A stretch of 64,000 nucleotides of DNA from Corynebacterium pollutisoli (lineage in GTDB: Bacteria > Actinomycetota > Actinomycetes > Mycobacteriales > Mycobacteriaceae). Positions 53,082 through 61,678 of the stretch are shown in pieces. Below the pieces are notes generated by a model that was not told the DNA's origin, did not search any database, and saw only the letters and a program-made list of their open reading frames with translations. The translations under genes and the position numbers were made by a program. The stretch lies in the NCBI RefSeq assembly GCF_900177745.1, contig NZ_FXAR01000002.1, positions 62,001 to 126,000 of the forward strand. The letters are read 5' to 3'. How positions within the stretch are numbered: the first letter of the stretch is position 1; each line of letters begins with the position of its first letter.

Positions 53082-54079
53082 GCCGCTACCTGCGCCAGGA
53101 GACCCTCATCGGGGACCGTCAACAGCTGCTTGCCGACGCCCACGTCGCCGTCGTCGGCGCCGGCGGCCTCGGCTCGCCCGCGTTGCTCTACCTCGCGGGG
53201 GCCGGGGTCGGGCGGATCACCGTCATCGACGACGACATCATCGAGACCTCCAACCTCCACCGCCAGGTCATCCACACGGACGAGCGTGTGGGGCATTCTA
53301 AGGCGGCGTCGGCACGCGAGTCGATGCTGGCGCTCAACCCGGAGGTGCGCGTCGACATCATCACGCAGCGCCTCACCTGGCCGCGTGCTCTGTCGGTGCT
53401 GGACGGTGCCGACGTCGTCCTCGACGGCGCCGACAACTTCCCCACCCGCCACGTCGTCTCCGCGGCGTGCGCCCACCTGGGGATCCCCCACGTGTGGGCC
53501 TCCATCCTGGGGTTCGACGCCCAGCTCTCCGTCTTCCACGCCGACCACGGCCCCGTCTACGACGACCTCTTCCCCACCCCGCCCCCACCGGGTTCCGTGC
53601 CCAACTGCGCGCAGGCCGGGGTGCTGGGTCCGGTCGTCGGGGTCGTCGGCTCCGCCATGGCCGCCGAGGCGTTGAAGCTGCTCACGGGCCTGGGCGAGCC
53701 GCTCATCGGCACCCTCGGCTACTACTCCTCCCTCACCGGCCGCTGGGAGTACATCCCCGTCACCGGCCGACCGGAGACCGTCGCGCGGCTGCGCGTCGAA
53801 GGCCCACCCGTCAACGTCGTCCCCGAGGTCACCGGGATCCCCGCCGACGCCGTGCTTCTCGACGTCCGCGAACCCCACGAAACCGTCCACGGCACCATCC
53901 CCGGCGCGGTGTGCATCCCCCTGGGCGAGGTCCTCGCCGGCGCCCCGGTGCCGCCCGGCGAGCTGGTGGTCTACTGCGCCGCCGGGGTGCGGTCCGCGCA
54001 GGCGGTGCAGGCACTGCTCGCCCGCGGCGTCCCGGCGGTGAGCCTGCGGGGCGGCTATCAGGGCTGGTCACTGCGCTAG
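53078..54079 (+). CDS. moeB: MoeB-type adenylyltransferase with rhodanese domain, zinc motifs absent
   Basis: A 333-residue E1-like enzyme that adenylates the MoaD C-terminus. The N-terminal ThiF domain has GAGGLGSPALLYLAGAGVG, TSNLHRQ and DGADNFPTR; the conserved Cys in VPNCAQAGVLG is present. The two CxxC zinc pairs of E. coli MoeB are missing (GPVYDDLFP replaces GPCYRC; no second pair). A C-terminal rhodanese domain (about residues 245-333) carries an active-site loop YCAAGVRS, so sulfur activation and transfer are combined in one chain. Confidence 0.9.
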   Translation: MSRYLRQETLIGDRQQLLADAHVAVVGAGGLGSPALLYLAGAGVGRITVIDDDIIETSNLHRQVIHTDERVGHSKAASARESMLALNPEVRVDIITQRLTWPRALSVLDGADVVLDGADNFPTRHVVSAACAHLGIPHVWASILGFDAQLSVFHADHGPVYDDLFPTPPPPGSVPNCAQAGVLGPVVGVVGSAMAAEALKLLTGLGEPLIGTLGYYSSLTGRWEYIPVTGRPETVARLRVEGPPVNVVPEVTGIPADAVLLDVREPHETVHGTIPGAVCIPLGEVLAGAPVPPGELVVYCAAGVRSAQAVQALLARGVPAVSLRGGYQGWSLR

Positions 54080-54118
54080 GCTGACGCCATGAACACGCTC
54101 AAGACCTGTAGTCGTGAG

Positions 54119-54149
54119 AAACCCGGTCCAACGACGTTGAACCGGGTTC
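54119..54149 (-). terminator. Terminator after tRNA-Ser(TGA)
   Basis: AACCCGGTCCAACG pairs with ACGTTGAACCGGGTT with one mismatch, 7 nt past the tRNA 3' end on the minus strand, followed by TCTCACG. Confidence 0.82.
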
Positions 54150-54155
54150 CGGGAG

Positions 54156-54240
54156 CGGAGACGGCGGGATTTGAACCCGCGGAGGTGTGACCCTCGCTGG
54201 TTTTCAAGACCAGTGCATTCGGCCGCTCTGCCACGTCTCC
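54156..54240 (-). tRNA. tRNA-Ser (anticodon TGA)
   Basis: Minus strand: GGAGACG/CGTCTCC acceptor, CTGGT/ACCAG anticodon stem with CTTGAAA loop (anticodon TGA), variable arm GAGGGTCACACCTC and GGGTTCAAATCCC T-arm. CCA is not encoded. Confidence 0.97.
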
Positions 54241-54301
54241 TTGCCCGGCACACTTTACCCGAGCCACCCCCGCACCTGGAATTTCCCTACCCTGGGATGC
54301 C

Positions 54302-55258
54302 ATGAAGGCTATTGAACTGACCGACCAGGACGATCCCCGCTCCCTCGCGCTCGTCGAGACCGACACCCCGCAGCTCCAGGACGGTGAGGTGCTGGTCAAG
54401 GTGCACGCCGCCGGCGTCAACCGCGGCGATCTGCTGCAGGCCCGCGGCCACTACCCGCCGCCGCCGGGTGCTTCCGAGATCATCGGCCTCGAGTGCGCGG
54501 GCATCATCGAGGATCCGGGCACCACCGGCCGGGAGAAGGGCGAGGAGGTCGCCTGCCTGCTGGCCGGCGGCGGTTACGGCGAGTACGTCGCCGTCCCGGA
54601 GGGGCAGCTCATGCCGATCCCGGAGGGCTACTCGCTCACCGAGGCCGCCGCCGTCGTCGAGGTCGCCTGCACCGTGTGGTCGAACCTGGGCATGCTCGCC
54701 GGCCTGCGCGAGGGCCAGACGGTGCTCATCCACGGCGGTGCGGGCGGCATCGGCACGTTCGCCATCCAGCTGTGCAAGCAGCTCGGTGCCACCGTCGCGG
54801 TGACCGCCGGCAGCGCCGAGAAGCTGGAGACGTGCCGCGAGCTGGGGGCGGACATCCTCATCAACTACAAGGAGCAGGATTTCTCCGAGGAGCTCACGGG
54901 CCGCTGCGACATCATCCTCGACATCATGGGCGCGAAGTACCTCAAGCAGAACCTCCGCTCCCTGGCGGAGGACGGCCAGCTCATCATCATCGGCCTGCAG
55001 GGCGGCGTGAAGACCGAGATCAACCTCGGCGCGCTCCTGCCCCGCCGCCTCACCGTCCGCGGTACGACGCTGCGCGCGCGTTCCCTGGAGGGCAAGGCGG
55101 AGGTCGTGCGTTCCACGGTCGAGAACGTGTGGCCCCTGCTTGCCGACGGCCGCGTCAGGCACCACATCCACGCCACCTTCCCGCTCTCCGAGGCAGCGGC
55201 CGCCCACGAGCTGCTCGACTCCGGTGAGGTCACCGGCAAGCTGGTGCTCGAGGCCTAG
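54302..55258 (+). CDS. NADPH:quinone oxidoreductase (zinc-less MDR family)
   Basis: A 318-residue medium-chain reductase of the QOR/PIG3 type. It has HAAGVNRGDLLQARGHYPPPPG, GLECAGII, and the NADPH motif HGGAGGIGTFAIQL; no structural zinc Cys cluster. It reduces quinones or enones in one- or two-electron steps; the natural substrate is unknown. TACCCT lies 8 nt before the ATG. In M. tuberculosis a homologous pair (Rv3777/Rv3778c) precedes the same wzm-wzt-glfT1 region, so the arrangement is ancient. Its stop overlaps that of the next gene. Confidence 0.85.
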   Translation: MKAIELTDQDDPRSLALVETDTPQLQDGEVLVKVHAAGVNRGDLLQARGHYPPPPGASEIIGLECAGIIEDPGTTGREKGEEVACLLAGGGYGEYVAVPEGQLMPIPEGYSLTEAAAVVEVACTVWSNLGMLAGLREGQTVLIHGGAGGIGTFAIQLCKQLGATVAVTAGSAEKLETCRELGADILINYKEQDFSEELTGRCDIILDIMGAKYLKQNLRSLAEDGQLIIIGLQGGVKTEINLGALLPRRLTVRGTTLRARSLEGKAEVVRSTVENVWPLLADGRVRHHIHATFPLSEAAAAHELLDSGEVTGKLVLEA

Positions 55259-56460
55259 GCGAGGGAGGCGACGACCCGGGTGAGGTGCTCGAGGTCGTGA
55301 CGCGTGGTGAACGGGCTCAGCGAGACCGTCACCGCCCCGCCGACCTCCTCGACACCCATGTCGGTGGCCAGCGGGGAGTCGGGCAGAATCGTCGTGACCA
55401 GCCCGTTGTCCAGCAGACGCTGGTGAACCGTCGCGGCGGGCACACCGCGCACCGCGAAGGACAGGCGCGGGATCCGCTCCCCGCGTCCCCCGTCCCCGGC
55501 CTCCCCGGAGACACCGAGGATGTGCGCCGACGACAGGGGGCCCAGCAGTTGCACGAGGTCCCGGGTGAGCCCGTCGAGGTACTCCGCCAGCTCCTCCATG
55601 GAGCGGTGGAGACGGGTGCGCCGGGTACCGCCGCCCTCCCCGCCGAGATCCGCGAGGTGATCCACCAGCGCGGGCACGCCACCCGCCAGGCCCGGAGCCA
55701 CAGAGGTCTCCGGCAGCGGGTCGATGCGGCGGAACATGGCGGTGTCGCGGAACACCAGGGCCGCGACCTGCGGGCCACCCAGCTGGGCGACGTCCACGGC
55801 GACGATGTCCGCGTCCCACTCGGCGACGTCGAGGGGGCGGTAGGGCAGGTAGGCGGCGGCGTCGACAAGCACCCACGCCCGGGAGCGGGAACGGGTGTGG
55901 TCGATGATCTCTGCCACCGGGGCGACCGTGCCCAGGTGCGGATGCGCCGCCGACAGGGCGACGAGACGGGTCGAACCGTCGACAAGATGGCGGTACTGCG
56001 AGGCCGGCAGCGCCCCGGTCCCCAGATCCGGCTGGGCCGTGCGCACCTCCCCCGCCAGCTCCGTGAAAGGCTCGTGCACCTGCGCGTCAGTGAGCCCGGA
56101 GAGCACCACCGAGGAGTTCCGGCGCACCAGCGGGCGCAGCGCCCGCGCCAGCCGCGAATACAGAACCGGCAGGTCGGGCCCCAGGATCACCCGGTCCGGG
56201 GTGACGCCGCACAGGTCGGCGACGGCGAGGCGGGCGTCGTCGACAAGCGACTCCCCCTGGAGACGACCCGGGGCGTAGGCCCGGGAATGCGACCCCGACG
56301 GGGCCTCCATCTCCGCGGCCGCCGCGGCCAGACGGAAGGACCGCGACACCGCCGCCGACACCCGCTCCGGAATCTGCGGGCACTGGTGCGCATTGAGATA
56401 GGTCCACCCATCGCCCAGGGACAGATACCGTCCCCGCACCCCGGCGACGTCATAGACCAT
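55255..56460 (-). CDS. Class V aminotransferase/cysteine desulfurase-like protein lacking the PLP lysine
   Basis: A 401-residue protein with the fold-type I layout of SufS/Csd enzymes (YDVAGVRGRYLSLGDGW at the start, VDAAAYLPYRPLDV for the PLP Asp region). Where active enzymes read SxHK-x-x-GP, this one has DVAQLGGP, placing Gln 226 at the Schiff-base Lys. The desulfurase active-site Cys loop is also not recognisable. From memory, the M. tuberculosis orthologue Rv3778c likewise lacks the Lys, so this is a conserved pseudoenzyme rather than a decayed copy. ATG 56460 follows AGAGGAGAAG. Possible roles are ligand binding or scaffolding. Confidence 0.82.
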   Translation of the reverse strand: MVYDVAGVRGRYLSLGDGWTYLNAHQCPQIPERVSAAVSRSFRLAAAAAEMEAPSGSHSRAYAPGRLQGESLVDDARLAVADLCGVTPDRVILGPDLPVLYSRLARALRPLVRRNSSVVLSGLTDAQVHEPFTELAGEVRTAQPDLGTGALPASQYRHLVDGSTRLVALSAAHPHLGTVAPVAEIIDHTRSRSRAWVLVDAAAYLPYRPLDVAEWDADIVAVDVAQLGGPQVAALVFRDTAMFRRIDPLPETSVAPGLAGGVPALVDHLADLGGEGGGTRRTRLHRSMEELAEYLDGLTRDLVQLLGPLSSAHILGVSGEAGDGGRGERIPRLSFAVRGVPAATVHQRLLDNGLVTTILPDSPLATDMGVEEVGGAVTVSLSPFTTRHDLEHLTRVVASLA

Positions 56461-56670
56461 TACTTCTCCTCTCACACGCGTCCGTCCAGTATGCCCCTTC
56501 GCGGTGCCGAAAGCACCTTCGCCCCCGCCACCCCGTATCAGCCCGGAAACACCTGGTGAACACCCCTGTCCCCGCCCCGCAGCCTACCCTTTTTCACACC
56601 GAATTCACAGGGGGCGACGCGGGCCGGGGCGGATGCCCACCATCGGCGCACGCGGGGTTAGGGTGGTCGT

Positions 56671-57570
56671 GTGCAGGAACAATCCCCCACCCGAGAACAA
56701 CTGCGTGCCGACGTCGCCCGCATGACGACCAGCGCCGTCACAGACCCGCCGGCCTCGCAGTCCAAGACCTTCAGCGCCGCCTGGCGCGACCTCGTCCGCG
56801 GATTCCACCAGCACGAGCTGTGGCTCCAGCTGGGCTGGCAGGACATCAAACAGCGCTACCGCCGCTCCACGCTCGGCCCGCTGTGGATCACCATCGCCAC
56901 CGGCGTCATGGCCCTCGCGCTCGGTCTGCTGTACTCGATGCTCTTCCAGATCCCGCTCGCCGACTTCCTGCCGCACGTCACCGTCGGCCTCATCATGTGG
57001 GGTTTCATCTCCGGCTGCATCAAGGACGGCGCCGAGATCTTCATCGACAACGAGGGCCTGATCAAACAGCTCCCCTCCGCACTGTCGGTGCACGTCTACC
57101 GCCTCGTGTGGAGGCAGGCCCTGTTCCTCGCCCACAACCTGGTCATCTGGGCGGTGCTCATGATGATCTTCCCCCGGCCGCTCGGCTGGGACCTGCTGCT
57201 GGCCATCCCCGCGATGGCGCTGCTCATCCTCAACGGCGTGTGGGTGACCATGTTCTTCGGCATCGTCGCCACCCGCTACCGCGACGTCGCGCCGCTGCTC
57301 GAGGCCATGGTCCAGCTGCTGTTCTACGTCACCCCCATCGTGTGGACCACCCAGACCCTCAAGGAGCAGGGTGGCGAGATCGCCCAGCGCGCCCTCCTCG
57401 CCGAGGTCAACCCCCTGTTCCACTACATGGAGATCATCCGCGCCCCCATGATCGGCCAGCCCATCGCCGCCTACCACTGGTGGATCGTGCTGGGCTGCAC
57501 CGTCGTCGGTCTGCTGCTGGCCCTGCTCGCCATGAAGCAGTGGCGTTTCCGCGTGAGCTACTGGGTCTAG
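56671..57570 (+). CDS. wzm: Galactan ABC exporter, permease (Wzm)
   Basis: A 299-residue ABC-2 permease with six membrane helices. An N-terminal amphipathic segment (HQHELWLQLGWQDIKQRYRRSTLGPLWITI) and the C-terminal HYMEIIRAPM region are typical of O-antigen or galactan exporters. In mycolata the Wzm-Wzt pair is placed next to GlfT1 and is proposed to move the lipid-linked galactan across the membrane. TAGGGT (56659-56664) lies 6 nt before GTG 56671, so the operon message is leaderless. It is followed by wzt after 10 bp. Confidence 0.9.
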   Translation: MQEQSPTREQLRADVARMTTSAVTDPPASQSKTFSAAWRDLVRGFHQHELWLQLGWQDIKQRYRRSTLGPLWITIATGVMALALGLLYSMLFQIPLADFLPHVTVGLIMWGFISGCIKDGAEIFIDNEGLIKQLPSALSVHVYRLVWRQALFLAHNLVIWAVLMMIFPRPLGWDLLLAIPAMALLILNGVWVTMFFGIVATRYRDVAPLLEAMVQLLFYVTPIVWTTQTLKEQGGEIAQRALLAEVNPLFHYMEIIRAPMIGQPIAAYHWWIVLGCTVVGLLLALLAMKQWRFRVSYWV

Positions 57571-57580
57571 GAGGACTCCC

Positions 57581-58390
57581 TTGGTATCCATCGACACCTA
57601 CAACGCCTGCGTCGACTTCCCCATCTTCGACGCCAAGTCGCGTTCCATGAAGAAGGCCTTCCTGTCCACCGCGGGCGGCGCGATCGGCCGCAACTCCGAC
57701 AACACCGTCGTCGTCGAGGCGCTCAAGGACATCAACCTCCACCTGCGCGAGGGCGACCGCGTCGGCCTCGTCGGCCACAACGGTGCCGGCAAGTCCACCC
57801 TCCTGCGCCTTTTGTCCGGCATCTACGAACCCACCCGCGGCTCAGCCGACATCCGGGGCCGCGTCGCGCCGGTCTTCGACCTCGGCGTGGGCATGGACCC
57901 GGAGATCTCCGGCTACGAGAACATCATCATCCGCGGCCTCTTCCTCGGGCAGACCCGCAAGCAGATGAAAGCCAAGATCGACGAGATCGCCGAGTTCTCC
58001 GAGCTCGGCGAGTACCTCGACATGCCGCTGCGCACCTACTCCACCGGTATGCGCGTCCGCCTGGCCCTCGGTGTCGTCACGTCGATCGAGCCCGAGATCC
58101 TGCTTCTCGACGAAGGCATCGGCGCCGTCGACGCCGCCTTCATGGCCAAGGCCCGCGTCCGGCTGCAGGAGCTGGTCAAACGCTCCGGCATCCTCGTCTT
58201 CGCCTCGCACTCCAACGACTTCCTGGCGCAGCTGTGCAACACCGCCCTGTGGATCGACCACGGTCAGATCCGCTCCGCGGGGCTTGTCGACGAGGTCGTC
58301 GAGGACTACGAGGGCAAGGGCGCCGGCGACTACGTGCGCACCCTGCTCAAGCGCTTCGAGGCGGAGGAGTCCGGCTCCGGGCAGTCCTGA
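57581..58390 (+). CDS. wzt: Galactan ABC exporter, ATPase (Wzt)
   Basis: A 269-residue ATPase with Walker A GHNGAGKSTLLRLL, signature YSTGMRVRLALGV, Walker B EILLLDEG and switch His SHSNDF; no C-terminal carbohydrate-binding domain, as in mycobacterial Rv3781. The TTG at 57581 is the best start: it follows GGAGG by 6 nt and gives MVSIDTYNACVDF. Palindromic element copy 2 begins on the base after its TGA. Confidence 0.92.
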   Translation: MVSIDTYNACVDFPIFDAKSRSMKKAFLSTAGGAIGRNSDNTVVVEALKDINLHLREGDRVGLVGHNGAGKSTLLRLLSGIYEPTRGSADIRGRVAPVFDLGVGMDPEISGYENIIIRGLFLGQTRKQMKAKIDEIAEFSELGEYLDMPLRTYSTGMRVRLALGVVTSIEPEILLLDEGIGAVDAAFMAKARVRLQELVKRSGILVFASHSNDFLAQLCNTALWIDHGQIRSAGLVDEVVEDYEGKGAGDYVRTLLKRFEAEESGSGQS

Positions 58391-58457
58391 GGTAGATCAT
58401 CGTGCAGTAGTGCGGTTTTCGCGCCTGCAAAATCTGACTACTGCACGGCGATCTACC
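58391..58457. repeat. 20-27-20 palindromic element, copy 2
   Basis: Left arm GGTAGATCATCGTGCAGTAG (58391-58410) is identical to copy 1; the right arm (58438-58457) pairs at 18 of 20. The 27-nt spacer shares TTTTCGC, CCTGCA and AATCT blocks with copy 1. It starts directly after the wzt stop codon and ends 35 nt before the nuclease-like gene; TTTTCTC follows, giving a plausible terminator tail. Confidence 0.85.
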
Positions 58458-58492
58458 TTTTCTCCCTCTATGCTGTGCCCCGAGGGGGGCTC

Positions 58493-59407
58493 ATGGAGTT
58501 CGGGAATGATCAGATCGTGGATTCGGCCGCGCTGCGGGCGCGCGGGCTGAGCCAGAGGCAGATCGAGAGGTTGGTCCGCGCGGGCCGTCTGCACCGCGTG
58601 GAACCGGGGGTGTTCACCACCTCACCACCGGAGGGGAAGCTCCTGCTGCGGGCTCTCGTGCACCGACGCCCTGACCTGGTGTTCACGGGCCGCACCGCCC
58701 TGCAGCTGCGCCAGGGCGGGGCGATCACGCTGCCGGTCCAGGCGGTGACCTCCGTCGGCCGCTCGGGCCACTCGTCGGCGAAACTCTCCCTGGTCCGCCG
58801 CAGGGAGACCCGGCACGAGGAGGTCGCGGGCTTCCGGGTGACTCTGCGGGCGGTGTCGGTGGGGGACGCGGACGAGGTGACGGACGCGGAGCTCATCGCC
58901 TACCTGGAGGGGGAGTTCACGGGCCACCAGGGCAAGGAGGCCCTGGCGGCGGAGGTGGCGACGATGCTGCGGGTTCCGGCGCGGTTCCACAGGTTGGTGT
59001 CCGGGGCGGCGATCGGGGCGGACAGTGAGGCGGAGCGGGAGGTGGCGCGGGCGCTCATCGCGCGGGGTGTGGCCATCGAGCAGAACGTGTTCATCGAGCA
59101 CTACTACTTCGACATCGTTCTGCCGGAGGCCGGGATCATCGTGGAGATCGACGGGTACCAGTTCCACAGCGCGGAGAGTCGGGAGTCCTTCGTGCAGGAC
59201 CGGTGGAAGGCGAATCTGGCGACCCGGCGCGGTTACCGGGTGCTGCGCTACTCGGGCAGTTGTGTGCGGCATCATCTGGAGCCGGTGGTCGAGCAGATCG
59301 TCGCAACGGCGCAGGGGTCGTCCGTGCAGCTGGTCACGGAGCGTCTTCCGGTGTGGAAGTGGCACCACGTGTTCACCAGGGGGCCCGCATGGTGGGGTGG
59401 GGACTAG
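58493..59407 (+). CDS. AbiEi-like winged-helix plus DUF559 endonuclease-fold protein
   Basis: A 304-residue protein. The N-terminus resembles the winged-helix of AbiEi-type antitoxins (ALRARGLSQRQIERLVRAGRLHRVEPGVF). The C-terminal 110 residues are a Vsr/DUF559-like PD-(D/E)XK domain with YYFDIVLPEAGIIVEIDGYQFH and DRWKANLATRRGYRVLRYSG, keeping the Asp, Glu-x-Asp and Gln/Lys pattern. Such proteins are widespread in actinobacteria with unproven function (nuclease or DNA repair are guesses). ATG 58493 follows GAGGGGGG. It separates wzt from glfT1, which are adjacent in mycobacteria, so it looks inserted. Confidence 0.78.
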   Translation: MEFGNDQIVDSAALRARGLSQRQIERLVRAGRLHRVEPGVFTTSPPEGKLLLRALVHRRPDLVFTGRTALQLRQGGAITLPVQAVTSVGRSGHSSAKLSLVRRRETRHEEVAGFRVTLRAVSVGDADEVTDAELIAYLEGEFTGHQGKEALAAEVATMLRVPARFHRLVSGAAIGADSEAEREVARALIARGVAIEQNVFIEHYYFDIVLPEAGIIVEIDGYQFHSAESRESFVQDRWKANLATRRGYRVLRYSGSCVRHHLEPVVEQIVATAQGSSVQLVTERLPVWKWHHVFTRGPAWWGGD

Positions 59408-59417
59408 ACTGACCGTC

Positions 59418-60332
59418 ATGCCGACCACGATTCCCCATCTTGACCGCGCCGATTCTGTGGCGGCGGTGATCGTCACCCATAAGCGCGTGGAGTTGCTGCG
59501 CGCGTCGCTGGAGCAGGTGGTGGCGCAGTCGCACCCGGTGGAGTGGGTGATTGTGGTGGATAACGGGTGTGAGGCGAGCGTCGAGAAGCTGGTGTCGGAG
59601 CTGGCGGGTGACCGCGCGGTGTATCTGCCGAGTCGCACGAACCTGGGCGGGGCCGGCGGTTTCGCGTACGGCTTCCTCACGGCGTTGGCGCTGGGGGCGG
59701 AGGCGATCTGGTGTGCGGACGATGACGGTCGGCCGGCTGATGCCGACGTTCTGGCCACGCTTGTCGATGTCGCGGAGCGGCACCGTCTCCACGAGGTGTC
59801 CCCCGTCGTGTGCAACATCGACGATCCGGAGAAGCTGGCGTTCCCGCTGCGGCAGGGGCTGGTGTGGCGGCGACGGCGCGACGAACTGGAGGGGGAGGTC
59901 GTGGAGGGGATCGCGAGCCTGTTCAACGGGGCGCTCATCAAGGCCCGCGCGATGGAGATCATCGGCGTGCCGGACTACCGCCTGTTCATCCGCGGCGACG
60001 AGGTGGAGTACCACCGTCGCCTGGTGCGGTCCGGTCTGCGTTTCGGCACGGCGCTGACCACGGCGTACCTGCACCCGGACGGCTCGGACGAGTTCAAGCC
60101 GATCCTCGGCGGGAAGATGCACACGCAGTACCCGGACAACGCGTCCAAGCGGTACTTCACCTACCGCAACCGCGGCTACATCATGAGCCAGCCGGGCATG
60201 CGGAAGCTGCTGCCGCAGGAGTACGCGCGGTTCGGCTGGTTCTTCCTCGTGCAGGAGAAGGACCCGAAGGGCTTCCTTGAGTGGCTGCGGCTGCACCGCC
60301 AGGGGCGCAACGAGCGTTTCACCCGCCCCTAG
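59418..60332 (+). CDS. glfT1: Galactofuranosyltransferase GlfT1
   Basis: A 304-residue GT2 glycosyltransferase that adds the first galactofuranose residues to the decaprenyl-linked rhamnosyl acceptor, starting the galactan of arabinogalactan. It shows AVIVTHKRVELLRASLEQVVAQS, NLGGAGGFAYG, the metal-binding DDD of IWCADDDGRP and the W/N motif FNGALIKARAMEIIG. TAGACT (59405-59410) is 7 nt before the ATG (leaderless). Its TAG overlaps the stop of the GtrA gene on the other strand. Confidence 0.9.
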   Translation: MPTTIPHLDRADSVAAVIVTHKRVELLRASLEQVVAQSHPVEWVIVVDNGCEASVEKLVSELAGDRAVYLPSRTNLGGAGGFAYGFLTALALGAEAIWCADDDGRPADADVLATLVDVAERHRLHEVSPVVCNIDDPEKLAFPLRQGLVWRRRRDELEGEVVEGIASLFNGALIKARAMEIIGVPDYRLFIRGDEVEYHRRLVRSGLRFGTALTTAYLHPDGSDEFKPILGGKMHTQYPDNASKRYFTYRNRGYIMSQPGMRKLLPQEYARFGWFFLVQEKDPKGFLEWLRLHRQGRNERFTRP

Positions 60333-60733
60333 CGGAAGATGAACACCCGCTGCACGATGAAGTTGATGACGGTGGCGGTGCCCTGCGCGATGACGAAGGC
60401 CACGACGATGGCCAGCGAATCGTTCCACTCCCAGCCGCTGAACAGGCGGTACAGGGCGGCGTGGAGTCCGACGTTGACGAAGTAGGTGATCGTGTACAGG
60501 GCCGCGACCATGAGGAAGCGGCGCGTGGAGGGGGCCGCCTGGAAGGTCCAGCGGCGGTTGATCAGGTACGCGGTGATCGTGCCGAAGATGAAGCCGACGG
60601 AGCGGGCCAGGACGGGCCCGGCACCGAAGAAGATCTGCAGGACCCAGGTGAGGCCGAGGTCGACGACGGCGGAGATCGCGCCGGAGATGATGAACTTACC
60701 GGCCTGCGTCTGGAGGCTTGAGCGAGTGGACAC
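60329..60733 (-). CDS. GtrA-like membrane protein (Rv3789 type)
   Basis: A 134-residue protein with four membrane helices (QAGKFIISGAISAVVDLGLTWVL, SVGFIFGTITAYLINRRWTFQ). The NRRWTF motif is typical of GtrA proteins. Its mycobacterial counterpart Rv3789, beside dprE1, has been proposed to translocate decaprenylphosphoryl-arabinose or anchor arabinogalactan enzymes. GTG 60733 has TAGGGT 8 nt upstream; longer starts are not family-like. Confidence 0.88.
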   Translation of the reverse strand: MSTRSSLQTQAGKFIISGAISAVVDLGLTWVLQIFFGAGPVLARSVGFIFGTITAYLINRRWTFQAAPSTRRFLMVAALYTITYFVNVGLHAALYRLFSGWEWNDSLAIVVAFVIAQGTATVINFIVQRVFIFR

Positions 60734-60744
60734 GAGGTACCACC

Positions 60745-61659
60745 CTACTCCGCGGCACCCCGCCCGAGGAGGCAACGGTAGATGTCGAGCCGGTCGACGG
60801 GGGACCGGGCGTGTTCGCCGTAACCGCCGACGTCGGCGAGCAGGGTGAGCGATTCGACGCACAGTTCGCGGACGCGCACGCCGGTGAGGGGGGTGCCGTC
60901 GTCATCCTCCCAGCCCAGGGCGGCCATGGTGGTCTCGAGGATGTGGTTGCCCAGGGCCTCGTCGCCCATGCAGGCCAGGGCGAGGGCGACGGACCAGAAG
61001 GCGTCGCGCGCGGGCGGTTGCTTCTCGACGGGCAGCCCCCGCAACAGCTCCGCCGTCCCGCGCGCCAGGTCGGGCTCGCGGGTGAGGTCGAGGGCCTGGA
61101 GGAGGGGCACGAAGTCGAAGATGCCGGAGCGGGTGATGATGTCGCGGACCTCGGGGTTCGTCGCCTCGAGCACGGTGCGGATGGTGGCGGTGCCGGTGAG
61201 CGCGGCGTTGATGTCGGCGAGGTCGAACTCCCGGTCGCCGAAGGCCCCGGACCCGCCGACGCACAGGGCACGGGGCGTGCCGGCGTCGCGCGGGTAGGAC
61301 TCGACGGCCGTGATGGTCACGTCCCACAGACCGAAGTGGTAGCTGATGCGGTCGCCCTCACCGGCGAGGTGCTCGTGGATGGGGTCGGCGGCGTCGAGCC
61401 GCTCCTCCCGGTCGTCCGCGGTGGAGAAGTGCCACGGGGTGGCGCCGGGGCTCTCGCAGAACCCGAAACTGGTGCCGAGGATCTCGTGCAGGTCCGCCAG
61501 GTGAAGCGAGTCGTTGAGGCCGATGTGGCGGTGTACCTCGGCGTCGGCCCGCACGTTGGAGGCCTGGAGGATGACGGTGCGCGCCTGGCGTTGCCGCTGG
61601 GCACGCACGGCCGCCAGGTCGACGACCTGGCCTGCGTGGCCCGCACCGTTGTTGGACAT
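60745..61659 (-). CDS. pRiA4b ORF3-like domain protein
   Basis: A 304-residue soluble protein. The N-terminal part (about 25-170) resembles the pRiA4b ORF-3 family: a beta-rich segment with SLHLADLHEILGTSFGFCESPGATPWHFS and a YHFGLWDVTITAVE strand. The C-terminal half is helical and unassigned. Function is unknown. TACCCT (61671-61666) lies 6 nt before the ATG (leaderless). It lies upstream of the GtrA gene with a 11-bp gap. Confidence 0.6.
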   Translation of the reverse strand: MSNNGAGHAGQVVDLAAVRAQRQRQARTVILQASNVRADAEVHRHIGLNDSLHLADLHEILGTSFGFCESPGATPWHFSTADDREERLDAADPIHEHLAGEGDRISYHFGLWDVTITAVESYPRDAGTPRALCVGGSGAFGDREFDLADINAALTGTATIRTVLEATNPEVRDIITRSGIFDFVPLLQALDLTREPDLARGTAELLRGLPVEKQPPARDAFWSVALALACMGDEALGNHILETTMAALGWEDDDGTPLTGVRVRELCVESLTLLADVGGYGEHARSPVDRLDIYRCLLGRGAAE

Positions 61660-61678
61660 GCCACCAGGGTAGCGATTT

